From Heracleum sosnowskyi (taxonomy: Eukaryota > Streptophyta > Magnoliopsida > Apiales > Apiaceae): a DNA stretch of 64,000 bases. Location of the stretch: contig CM061238.1 in NCBI GenBank assembly GCA_030848705.1, forward strand, positions 62,473,133 to 62,537,132. The letters are read 5' to 3'. A program made the translations under genes and the position numbers. Positions 1-10,902 of this stretch are shown in pieces. A model generated the notes under the pieces. The model ran no database searches, was not told the DNA's origin, and saw nothing but the letters and a program-made list of their open reading frames with translations. Position 1 is the stretch's first letter. Each line of letters opens with the position of its first letter.

Positions 1-168
1 GTATAGCTCCCTTTAGAGGTAAACGTAATCGGGCGTCCCCTGGTATCTGCTCCGATTCAGGCACTGACAGCTTCAAATGAAGTTTTCTACAATTCTATAA
101 ACCCATAGGGTCAAACTACGAGAAAATATCCACAAAATGGCCCGCTTCAATTTTTCCCCATTTTCCTT
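1..168 (+). repeat. Representative monomer (type A) with internal anatomy
   Basis: Used here to define monomer coordinates. Positions 1-20 hold the GTATAGCTCC start and the g16 polymorphism. Positions 21-40 carry three CpGs and the small dyad GGG-CGT-CCC (31-39). Positions 41-60 carry arms CCTG (39-42) and CAGG (58-61). Positions 71-82 carry CTTCAAATGAAG, a perfect 5-bp-arm dyad only in type A. Positions 95-112 contain TATAAA and the dyad ACCC-ATA-GGGT (101-111). Positions 121-164 hold four A/T runs separated by short GC steps, then the T/C tract (151-159). The consensus has 74 G+C in 168 and 7 CpGs, about 0.9 of the expected number by hand count. The length is close to one nucleosome plus a short linker. 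Confidence 0.95.
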
Positions 169-840
169 GTATAGCTCCCTTTATAGGTAAACGTAATCGG
201 GCGTCCCCTGGTATCTGCTCCGATTCAGGCACGGACAGCTCCAAATGAAGTTTTCTGCAATTCTATAAACCCATAGGGTCAAAGTACGAGAAAATATCCA
301 CAAAATTGCCCGCTTCAATTTTCCCCCATTTTCCTTGTATAGCTCCCTTTAGAGGTAAACGTAATCGGGCGTCCCCTGGTATCTGCTCCGATTCAGGCAC
401 GGACATCTCCAAATGAAGTTTTCTGTAATTCTATAAACCCATAGGGTCAAACTACGAGAAAATATCCACAAAATGGCCCGCTTCAATTTTCCCCCATTTT
501 CCTTGTATAGCTCCCTTTAGAGGTAAACGTAATCGGGCGTCCCCTGGTCTCTGCTCCGATTCAGGCACGGACGGCTCCGAATGAAGTTTTCTGTAATTCT
601 ATAAACCCATAGGGTCGAACTATGAGAAAATATCCACAAAATGGCCCGCTTCAATTTTTCCCCATTTTCCTTGTATAGCTCCTTTTAGAGGTAAACGTAA
701 TCGGGCGTCCCCTGGTATCTGCTCCGATTCAGGCACGGACATCTCCAAATGAAGTTTTCTGTAATTCTATAAACCCATAGGGTCAAACTACGAGAAAATA
801 TACACAAAATGGCCGGCTTCAATTTCCCCCCATTTTCCTT

Positions 841-2184
841 GTATAGCTCCCTTTAGAGGTAAACGTAATCGGGCGTCCCCTGGTATCTGCTCCGATTCAG
901 GCACTGACAGCTTCAAATGAAGTTTTCTACAATTCTATAAACCCATAGGGTCAAACTACGAGAAAATATCCACAAAATGGCCCGCTTCAATTTTTCCCCA
1001 TTTTCCTTGTATAGCTCCCTTTATAGGTAAACGTAATCGGGCGTCCCCTGGTATCTGCTCCGATTCAGGCACGGACAGCTCCAAATGAAGTTTTCTGCAA
1101 TTCTATAAACCAATAGGGTCAAAGTACGAGAAAATATCCACAAAATGGCCCGCTTCAATTTTCCCCCATTTTCCTTGTATAGCTCCCTTTAGAGGTAAAC
1201 GTAATCGGGCGTCCCCTGGTATCTGCTCCGATTCAGGCACGGACATCTCCAAATGAAGTTTTCTGTAATTCTATAAACCCATAGGGTCAAACTACGAGAA
1301 AATATCCACAAAATGGCCCGCTTCAATTTTCCCCCATTTTCCTTGTATAGCTCCCTTTAGAGGTAAACGTAATCGGGCGTCCCCTGGTATCTGCTCCGAT
1401 TCAGGCACGGATAGCTCCAAATGAAGTTTTCTGTAATTCTATAAACAAATAGGGTCAAACTACGAGAAAATATCCACAAAATGGCCCGATTCAATTTTTC
1501 CCCATTTTCCTTGTATAGCTCCCTTTAGAGGTAAACGTAATCGGGCGTCCCCTGGTATCTGCTCCGATTCAGGCACTGACAGCTTCAAATGAAGTTTTCT
1601 ACAATTCTATAAACCCATAGGGTCAAACTACGAGAAAATATCCACAAAATGGCCCGTTTCAATTTTTCCCCATTTTCCTTGTATAGCTCGCTTTATAGGT
1701 AAACGTAATCGGGCGTCCCCTGGTATCTGCTCCGATTCAGGCACGGACAGCTCCAAATGAAGTTTTCTGCAATTCTATAAACCCATAGGGTCAAAGTACG
1801 AGAAAATATCCACAAAATGGCCCGCTTCAATTTTCCCCCATTTTCCTTGTATAGCTCCCTTTAGAGGTAAACGTAATCGGGCGTCCCCTGGTATCTGCTC
1901 CGATTCAGGCACGGACATCTCCAAATGAAGTTTTCTGTAATTCTATAAACCCATAGGGTCAAACTACGAGAAAATATCCACAAAATGGCCCGCTTCAATT
2001 TTCCCCCATTTTCCTTGTATAGCTCCCTTTAGAGGTAAACGTAATCGGGCGTCCCCTGGTATCTGCTCCGATTCAGGCACGGATAGCTCTAAATGAAGTT
2101 TTCTGTAATTCTATAAACAAATAGGGTCAAACTACGAGAAAATATCCACAAAATGGCCCGATTCAATTTTTCCCCATTTTCCTT
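841..2184 (+). repeat. 672-bp four-monomer tandem duplication (A-B-C-F x2)
   Basis: The units at 841-1512 and 1513-2184 have the same monomer order. Both F members carry GATAGCTC near monomer position 67 and CCCGATTC near 141, a combination I do not see elsewhere. A few private differences separate the copies: AACCAATAG at about 1108, CCCGTTTC at about 1655, AGCTCGCTT at about 1685 and GCTCTAAA at about 2087. The shared rare marks argue for direct duplication rather than independent assembly of similar monomers. Confidence 0.85.
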
Positions 2185-4032
2185 GTATAGCTCCCTTTAT
2201 AGGTAAACGTAATCGGGCGTCCCCTGGTATCTACTCCGATTCAGGCACGGACAGCTCCAAATGAAGTTTTCTGTAATTCTATAAACCCATAGGGTCAAAC
2301 TACGAGAAAATATCCACAAAATGGACCGCTTCAATTTTCCCCCATTTTCCTTGTATAGCTCCCTTTAGAGGTAAACGTAATCGGGCGTCCCCTGGTATCT
2401 GCTCCGATTCAGGCACGGACAGCTCCAAATGAAGTTTTCTGTAATTCTATAAACCCATAGGGTCAAACTACGAGAAAATATACACAAAATGGCCGGCTTC
2501 AATTTCCCCCCATTTTCCTTGTATAGCTCCCTTTAGAGGTAAACGTAATCGGGCGTCCCCTGGTATCTGCTCCGATTCAGGCACGGACAGCTCCAAATGA
2601 AGTTTTCTGTAATTCTATAAACCCATAGGGTCAAACTACGAGAAAATATACACAAAATGGCCGGCTTCAATTTCCCCCCATTTTCCTTGTATAGCTCCCT
2701 TTAGAGGTAAACGTAATCGGGCGTCCCCTGGTATCTGCTCCGATTCAGGCACTGACAGCTTCAAATGAAGTTTTCTACAATTCTATAAACCCATAGGGTC
2801 AAACTACGAGAAAATATCCACAAAATGGCCCGCTTCAATTTTTCCCCATTTTCCTTGTATAGCTCCCTTTATAGGTAAACGTAATCGGGCGTCCCCTGGT
2901 ATCTGCTCCGATTCAGGCACGGACATCTCCAAATGAAGTTTTCTGTAATTCTATAAACCCATAGGGTCAAACTACGAGAAAATATACACAAAATGGCCGG
3001 CTTCAATTTCCCCCCATTTTCCTTGTATAGCTCCCTTTAGAGGTAAACGTAATCGGGCGTCCCCTGGTATCTGCTCCGATTCAGGCACTGACAGCTTCAA
3101 ATGAAGTTTTCTACAATTCTATAAACCCATAGGGTCAAACTACGAGAAAATATCCACAAAATGGCCCGCTTCAATTTTTCCCCATTTTCCTTGTATAGCT
3201 CCCTTTATAGGTAAACGTAATCGGGCGTCCCCTGGTATCTGCTCCGATTCAGGCACGGACAGCTCCAAATGAAGTTTTCTGCAATTCTATAAACCCATAG
3301 GGTCAAAGTACGAGAAAATATCCACAAAATGGCCCGCTTCAATTTTCCCCCATTTTCCTTGTATAGCTCCCTTTAGAGGTAAACGTAATCGGGCGTCCCC
3401 TGGTATGTGCTCCGATTCAGGCACAGACAGCTTCAAATGAAGTTTTCTACAATTCTATAAACCCATAGGGTCAAACTACGAGAAAATATCCACAAAATGG
3501 CCCGCTTCAATTTTTCCCCATTTTCCTTGTATAGCTCCCTTTATAAGTAAACGTAATCGGGCATCCCCTGGTATCTGCTCCGATTCAGGCACGAACAGCT
3601 CCAAATGAAGTTTTCTGCAATTCTATAAACCCATAGGGTCAAAGTACGAGAAAATATCCACAAAATGGCCCGCTTCAATTTTCCCCCATTTTCCTTGTAT
3701 AGCTCCCTTTAGAGGTAAACGTAATCGGGCGTCCCCTGGTATCTGTTCCGATTCAGGCACGGACAGCTCCAAATGAAGTTTTCTGTAATTCTATAAACCC
3801 ATAGGGTCAAACTACGAGAAAATATCCACAAAATGGCCCGCTTCAATTTTCCCCCATTTTCCTTGTATAGCTCCCTTTAGAGGTAAACGTAATCGGGCGT
3901 CCCCTGGTATCTGCTCCGATTCAGGCACGGACGGCTCCAAATGAAGTTTTCTGTAATTCTATAAACCCATAGGGTCGAACTACGAGAAAATATCCACACA
4001 ATCGCCCGCTTCAATTTTTCCCCATTTTCCTT

Positions 4033-4182
4033 GTAAACGTAATCGGGCGTCCCCTGGTATCTGCTCCGATTCAGGCACGGACAGCTCCAAATGAAGTTTT
4101 CTGTAATTCTATAAACAAATAGGGTCGAACTACGAGAAAATATCCACAAAATGGCCCGCTTCAATTTTTCCCCATTTTCCTT
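4033..4182 (+). repeat. Truncated 150-bp monomer, 18-bp deletion
   Basis: This monomer reads CCTTGTAAACG where all others have 18 more bases (monomer positions 3-20 or the equivalent). The lost stretch is bounded by the trinucleotide GTA on both sides in an intact unit (GTA at 1-3 and GTA at 20-22), so slippage or microhomology-mediated loss at GTA is the simple explanation. The rest of the monomer is type E (cc103-104aa, a113g). It is the only large indel in the window. It shifts the boundary phase of all later monomers and removes a minus-strand TAA stop, which produces a meaningless longer reading frame at 3877-4164. Confidence 0.95.
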
Positions 4183-5022
4183 GTATAGCTCCCTTTAGAG
4201 GTAAACGTAATCGGGCGTCCCCTGGTATCTGCTCCGATTCAGGCACGGACAGCTCCAAATTAAGTTTTCTGTAATTCTATAAACAAATAGGGTCAAACTA
4301 CGAGAAAATATCCACAAAATGGCCCGCTTCAATTTTTCCCCATTTTCCTTGTATAGCTCCCTTTATAGGTAAACGTAATCGGGCGTCCACTGGTATCTGC
4401 TCCGATTCAGGCACGGACAGCTCCAAATGAAGTTTTCTGTAATTCTATAAACCCATAGGGTCAAACTACGAGAAAATATCCACAAAATGGACCGCTTCAA
4501 TTTTCCCCCATTTTCCTTGTAGAGCTCCCTTTAGAGGTAAACGTAATCGGGCGTCCCCTGGTATCTGCTCCGATTCAGGCACGGACAGCTCCAAATGAAG
4601 TTTTCTGTAATTCTATAAACCCATAGGGTCAAACTACGAGAAAATATACACAAATTGGCCGGCTTCAATTTCCCCCCATTTTCCTTGTATAGCTCCCTTT
4701 AGAGGTAAACGTAATCGGGCGTCCCCTGGTATCTGCTCCGATTCAGGCACGGACAGCTCCAAATGAAGTTTTCTGTAATTCTATAAACCCATAGGGTCAA
4801 ACTACGAGAAAATATCCACAAAATGGCCCGCTTCAATTTTCCCCCATTTTCCTTGTATAGCTCCCTTTAGAGGTAAACGTAATCGGGCGACCCCTGGTAT
4901 CTGCTCCGATTCAGGCACGGACAGCTCCAAATGAAGTTTTCTGTAATTCTATAAACCCATAGGGTCAAACTACGAGAAAATATCCACAAAATGGCCCGCT
5001 TCAATTTTTCCCCATTTTCCTT
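4183..5022 (+). repeat. Five-monomer segment F G H I J
   Basis: The order is F (with AAATTAAG instead of AAATGAAG), G (GTCCACTGG and GGACCGC), H (GTAGAGCT start and T3C6), I, J (GCGACCCC). The AAATTAAG and GTCCACTGG marks recur at 11911-12750 and 21822-22661, which ties this stretch by descent to those later segments. It leads directly into the first of the regular A*-led units. Confidence 0.85.
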
Positions 5023-7542
5023 GTATAGCTCCCTTTAGAGGTAAACGTAATCGGGCGTCCCCTGGTATGTGCTCCGATTCAGGCACGGACAGCTTCAAAT
5101 GAAGTTTTCTACAATTCTATAAACCCATAGGGTCAAACTACGAGAAAATATCCACAAAATGGCCCGCTTCAATTTTTCCCCATTTTCCTTGTATAGCTCC
5201 CTTTATAGGTAAACGTAATCGGGTGTCCCCTGGTATCTGCTCCGATTCAGGCACGGACAGCTCCAAATGAAGTTTTCTGCAATTCTATAAACCCATAGGG
5301 TCAAAGTACGAGAAAATATCCACAAAATGGCCCGCTTCAATTTTTCCCCATTTTCCTTGTATAGCTCCCTTTAGAGGTAAACGTAATCGGGCGTCCCCTG
5401 GTATCTGCTCCGATTCAGGCACGGACATCTCCAAATGAAGTTTTCTGTAATTCTATAAACCCATAGGGTCAAACTACGAGAAAATATCCACAAAATGGCC
5501 CGCTTCAATTTTCCCCCATTTTCCTTGTATAGCTCCCTTTAGAGGTAAACGTAATCGGGCGTCCCCTGGTATCTGCTCCGATTCAGGCACGGACGGCTCC
5601 AAATGAAGTTTTCTGAAATTCTATAAACCCATAGGGTCGAACTACGAGAAAATATCCACACAATGGCCCGCTTCAATTTTTCCCCATTTTCCTTGTATAG
5701 CTCCCTTTAGAGGTAAACGTAATCGGGCGTCCCCTGGTATCTGCTCCGATTCAGGCACGGACAGCTCCAAATGAAGTTTTCTGTAATTCTATAAACCCAT
5801 AGGGTCAAACTACGAGAAAATGTCCACAAAATGGCCCGCTTCAATTTTCCCCCATTTTCCTTGTATAGCTCCCTTTAGAGGTAAACGTAATCGGGCGACC
5901 CCTGGTATCTGCTCCGATTCAGGCACGGACAGCTCCAAATGAAGTTTTCTGTAATTCTATAAACCCATAGGGTCAAACTACGAGAAAATATCCACAAAAT
6001 GGACCGCTTCAATTTTCCCCCATTTTCCTTGTAGAGCTCCCTTTAGAGGTAAACGTAATCGGGCGTCCCCTGGTATCTGCTCCGATTCAGGCACGGACAG
6101 CTCCAATTGAAGTTTTTTGTAATTCTATAAACCCATAGGGTCAAACTACGAGAAAATATACACAAAATGGCCGGCTTCAATTTCCCCCCATTTTCCTTGT
6201 ATAGCTCCCTTTAGAGGTAAACGTAATCGGGCGTCCCCTGGTATCTGCTCCGATTCAGGCACGGACAGCTCCAAATGAAGTTTTCTGTAATTCTATAAAC
6301 CCATAGGGTCAAACTACGAGAAAATATCCACAAAATGGCCCGCTTCAATTTTCCCCCATTTTCCTTGTATAGCTCCCTTTAGAGGTAAACGTAATCGGGC
6401 GACCCCTGGTATCTGCTCCGATTCAGGCACGGACAGCTCCAAATGAAGTTTTCTGTAATTCTATAAACCCATAGGGTCAAACTACGAGAAAATATCCACA
6501 AAATGGCCCGCTTCAATTTTTCCCCATTTTCCTTGTATAGCTCCCTTTAGAGGTAAACGTAATCGGGCGTCCCCTGGTATGTGCTCCGATTCAGGCACAG
6601 ACAGCTTCAAATGAAGTTTTCTACAATTCTATAAACCCATAGGGTCAAACTACGAGAAAATATCCACAAAATGGCCCGCTTCAATTTTTCCCCATTTTCC
6701 TTGTATAGCTCCCTTTATAGGTAAACGTAATCGGGCGTCCCCTGGTATCTGCTCCGATTCAGGCACGGACAGCTCCAAATGAAGTTTTCTGCAATTCTAT
6801 AAACCCATAGGGTCAAAGTACGAGAAAATATCCACAAAATGGCCCGCTTGAATTTTTCCCCATTTTCCTTGTATAGCTCCCTTTAGAGGTAAACGTAATC
6901 GGGCGTCCCCTGGTATCTGCTCCGATTCAGGCACGGACATCTCCAAATGAAGTTTTCTGTAATTCTATAAACCCATAGGGTCAAACTACGAGAAAATATC
7001 CACAAAATGGCCCGCTTCAATTTTCCCCCATTTTCCTTGTATAGCTCCCTTTAGAGGTAAACGTAATCGGGCGTCCCCTGGTATCTGCTCCGATTCAGGC
7101 ACGGACGGCTCCAAATGAAGTTTTCTGTAATTCTATAAACCCATAGGGTCGAACTACGAGAAAATATCCACACAATGGCCCGCTTCAATTTTTCCCCATT
7201 TTCCTTGTATAGCTCCCTTTAGAGGTAAACGTAATCGGGCGTCCCCTGGTATCTGCTCCGATTCAGGCACGGACAGCTCCAAATGAAGTTTTCTGTAATT
7301 CTATAAACCCATAGGGTCAAACTACGAGAAAATATCCACAAAATGGCCCGCTTCAATTTTCCCCCATTTTCCTTGTATAGCTCCCTTTAGAGGTAAACGT
7401 AATCGGGCGACCCCTGGTATCTGCTCCGATTCAGGCACGGACAGCTCCAAATGAAGTTTTCTGTAATTCTATAAACCCATAGGGTCAAACTACGAGAAAA
7501 TATCCACAAAATGGCCCGCTTCAATTTTTCCCCATTTTCCTT
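5023..7542 (+). repeat. A*-led units of nine and six monomers
   Basis: 5023-6534 reads A* B C D I J H I J (nine monomers, 1512 bp). 6535-7542 reads A* B C D I J (six monomers, 1008 bp). The two differ by an internal H I J triplet, as expected from an unequal exchange of three monomers. The sum is 15 monomers, 2520 bp, the same as the higher-order unit seen elsewhere. The J at 5863 is a hybrid that ends with the G mark GGACCGC. A* is marked by GTATGTGC plus the c73t, g89a and t90c substitutions. Confidence 0.87.
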
Positions 7543-10500
7543 GTATAGCTCCCTTTAGAGGTAAACGTAATCGGGCGTCCCCTGGTATGTGCTCCGATTC
7601 AGGCACAGACAGCTTCAAATGAAGTTTTCTACAATTCTATAAACCCATAGGGTCAAACTACGAGAAAATATCCACAAAATGGCCCGCCTCAATTTTTCCC
7701 CATTTTCCTTGTATAGCTCCCTTTATAGGTAAACGTAATCGGGCGTCCCCTGGTATCTGCTCCGATTCAGGCACGGACAGCTCCAAATGAAGTTTTCTGC
7801 AATTCTATAAACCCATAGGGTCAAAGTACGAGAAAATATCCACAAAATGGCCCGCTTCAATTTTTCCCCATTTTCCTTGTATAGCTCCCTTTAGAGGTAA
7901 ACGTAATCGGGCGTCCCCTGGTATCTGCTCTGATTCAGGCACGGACATCTCCAAATGAAGTTTTCTGTAATTCTATAAACCCATAGGGTCAAACTACGAG
8001 AAAATATCCACAAAATGGCCCGCTTCAATTTTCCCCCATTTTCCTTGTATAGCTCCCTTTAGAGGTAAACGTAATCGGGCGTCCCCTGGTATCTGCTCCG
8101 ATTCAGGCACGGACGGCTCCAAATGAAGTTTTCTGTAATTCTATAAACCCATAGGGTCGAACTACGAGAAAATATCCACACAATGGCCCGCTTCAATTTT
8201 TCCCCATTTTCCTTGTATAGCTCCCTTTAGAGGTAAACGTAATCGGGCGTCCCCTGGTATCTGCTCCGATTCAGGCACGGACAGCTCCAAATGAAGTTTT
8301 CTGTAATTCTATAAACCCATAGGGTCAAACTACGAGAAAATATCCACAAAATGGCCCACTTCAATTTTTCCCCATTTTCCTTGTATAGCTCCCTTTAGAG
8401 GTAAACGTAATCGGGCGTCCCCTGATATCTGCTCCGATTCAGGCACGGACAGCTCCAAATGAAGTTTTCTGTCATTCTATAAACAAATAGGGTCGAACTA
8501 CGAGAAAATATCCACAAAATGGCCCGCTTCAATTTTTCCCCATTTTCCTTGTATAGCTCCCTTTAGAGGTAAACGTAATCGGGAGTCCCCTGGTATCTGC
8601 TCCGATTCAGGCACGGACAGCTCCAAATGAAGTTTTCTGTAATTCTATAAACAAATAGGGTCAAACTACGAGAAAATATCCACAAAATGGCCCGCTTCAA
8701 TTTTTCCCCATTTTCCTTGTATAGCTCCCTTTATAGGTAAACGTAATCGGGCGTCCCCTGGTATCTGCTCCGATTCAGGCACGGACAGCTCCAAATGAAG
8801 TTTTCTGTAATTCTATAAACCCATAGGGTCAAACTACGAGAAAATATCCACAAAATGGACCGCTTCAATTTTCCCCCATTTTCCTTGTAGAGCTCCCTTT
8901 AGAGGTAAACGTAATCGGGCGTCCCCTGGTATCTGCTCCGATTCAGGCACGGACAGCTCCAAATGAAGTTTTCTGTAATTCTATAAACCCATAGGGTCAA
9001 ACTACGAGAAAATATACACAAAATGACCGGCTTCAATTTCCCCCCATTTTCCTTGTATAGCTCCCTTTAGAGGTAAACGTAATCGGGCGTCCCCTGGTAT
9101 CTGCTCCGATTCAGGCACGGACAGCTCCAAATGAAGTTTTCTGTAATTCTATAAACCCATAGGGTCAAACTACGAGAAAAATATCCACAAAATGGCCCGC
9201 TTCAATTTTCCCCCATTTTCCTTGTATAGCTCCCTTTACAGGTAAACGTAATCGGGCGTCCCCTGGTATCTGCTCCGATTCAGGCACGGACAGCTCCAAA
9301 TGAAGTTTTCTGCAATTCTATAAACCCATAGGGTCAAAGTACGAGAAAATATCCACAAAATGGCCCGCTTCAATTTTCCCCCATTTTCCTTGTATAGCTC
9401 CCTTTAGAGGTAAACGTAATCGGGCGTCCCCTGGTATCTGCTCCGATTCAGGCACGGACATCTCCAAATGAAATTTCTGTAATTCTATAAACCCATAGGG
9501 TCAAACTACGAGAAAATATCCACAAAATGGCCCGCTTCAATTTTCCCCCATTTTCCTTGTATAGCTCCCTTTAGAGGTAAACGTAATCGGGCGTCCCCAG
9601 GTATCTGCTCCGATTCAGGCACGGACGGCTCGAAATGAAGTTTTCTGTAATTCTATAAACCCATAGGGTCGAACTACGAGAAAATATCCACACAATGGCC
9701 CGCTTCAATTTTTCCCCATTTTCCTTGTATAGCTCCCTTTAGAGGTAAACGTAATCGGGCGTCCCCTGGTATCTGCTCCGATTCAGGCACGGACAGCTCC
9801 AAATGAAGTTTTCTGTAATTCTATAAACCCATAGGGTGAAACTACGAGAAAATATCCACAAAATGGCCCACTTCAATTTTTCCCCATTTTCCTTGTATAG
9901 CTCCCTTTAGAGGTAAACGTAATCGGGCGTCCCCTGATATCTGCTCCGATTCAGGCACGGACAGCTCCAAATGAAGTTTTCTGTAATTCTATAAACCCAT
10001 AGGGTCAAACTACGAGAAAAATATCCACAAAATGGCCCTCTTCAATTTTCCCCCATTTTCCTTGTATAGCTCCCTTTACAGGTAAACGTAATCGGGCGTC
10101 CCCTGGTATCTGCTCCGATTCAGGCACGGACAGCTCCAAATGAAGTTTTCTGCAATTCTATAAACCCATAGGGTCAAAGTACGAGAAAATATCCACAAAA
10201 TGGCCCGCTTCAATTTTCCCCCATTTTCCTTGTATAGCTCCCTTTAGAGGTAAACGTAATCGGGCGTCCCATGGTATCTGCTCCGATTCAGGCACGGACA
10301 TCTCCAAATGAAATTTCTGTAATTCTATAAACCCATAGGGTCAAACTACGAGAAAATATCCACAAAATGGCCCGCTTCAATTTTCCCCCATTTTCCTTGT
10401 ATAGCTCCCTTTAGAGGTAAACGTAATCGGGCGTCCCCAGGTATCTGCTCCGATTCAGGCACGGACGGCTCGAAATGAAGTTTTCTGTAATTCTATAAAC

Positions 10501-10902
10501 CCATAGGGTCGAACTACGAGAAAATATCCACACAATGGCCCGCTTCAATTTTTCCCCATTTTCCTTGTATAGCTCCCTTTAGAGGTAAACGTAATCGGGC
10601 GTCCCCTGGTATCTGCTCCGATTCAGGCACGGACAGCTCCAAATGAAGTTTTCTGTAATTCTATAAACCCATAGGGTGAAACTACGAGAAAATATCCACA
10701 AAATGGCCCACTTCAATTTTTCCCCATTTTCCTTGTATAGCTCCCTTTAGAGGTAAACGTAATCGGGCGTCCCCTGATATCTGCTCCGATTCAGGCACGG
10801 ACAGCTCCAAATGAAGTTTTCTGTAATTCTATAAACCCATAGGGTCAAACTACGAGAAAATATCCACAAAATGACCCGCTTCAATTTTTCCCCATTTTCC
10901 TT
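7543..10902 (+). repeat. 20-monomer unit: 15-monomer order plus an extra 840-bp block
   Basis: The order is A* B C D K E F G H I+1, then B'' C- D' K E twice, then the next A* at 10903. Removing one B''-C--D'-K-E block leaves exactly 15 monomers, so this looks like the 2520-bp higher-order unit enlarged by one block duplication. Marks inside include CTCTGATTC in C (7879), GTCATT in E (8383), GGGAGTCC in F (8551) and ATGACCGGC in H (8887). These marks identify relatives of this unit further along. Confidence 0.9.
9224..10902 (+). repeat. 840-bp five-monomer block, tandem pair 1
   Basis: Two adjacent copies of B'' C- D' K E occupy 9224-10063 (840 bp) and 10064-10902 (839 bp). The 840 comes from a 167-bp C- (one base missing near position 84) and a 169-bp final monomer with an extra A. 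The second copy lacks the extra A. K in these blocks carries GGTGAAAC (c112g). Private differences such as GGCCCTC at about 10035 and CCATGG at about 10270 are rare, so the copies are almost identical by eye. Confidence 0.92.

Larger units (their letters stand above)
1..4032 (+). repeat. Irregular sub-array, 24 monomers led by A-B-C triplets
   Basis: All 24 monomers are exactly 168 bp. The order is A B C D CH, A B C F, A B C F G H H, A BH, A B, A* B C D. CH (673-840) and BH (2857-3024) are hybrids: their left halves carry the C or B/C marks and their right halves the H marks (c130a, c143g, T3C6). Monomers 1345 and 2017 share GATAGCTC and CCCGATTC marks, so A-B-C-F occurs as a four-monomer (672-bp) tandem duplication at 841-1512 and 1513-2184. 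Local substitutions such as a T in the GGTCTCTGC of 505-672 are private. There is no regular long period in this part. Confidence 0.9.

Noticed and set aside
19..35. CENP-B box (consensus NTTCGNNNNANNCGGGN)
   Set aside because: The best placement (GGTAAACGTAATCGGGC) keeps CGGG, the central A and one T but lacks the TTCG half, so the essential bases are not met.
55..65. RNA polymerase III B-box or a tRNA-derived origin (GATTCAGGCAC)
   Set aside because: It matches only the first part of the B-box consensus. There is no A-box at a suitable distance, no tRNA fold and no poly-A tail.
95..102. TATAAA as a promoter element
   Set aside because: It occurs in essentially every monomer as part of the repeat, without other promoter signals. 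Satellite transcription cannot be judged from sequence alone.
99..112. Interstitial telomere-like sequence (AAACCC...AGGGT)
   Set aside because: The hexamer or heptamer is not tandemly repeated. It is a single short dyad within the monomer.
3877..4164. Minus-strand open reading frame of 95 codons
   Set aside because: It is satellite sequence read across the 18-bp deletion at 4033. It starts at TTG, its protein is the monomer translated nearly twice, and neighbouring monomers have a stop at the same place.
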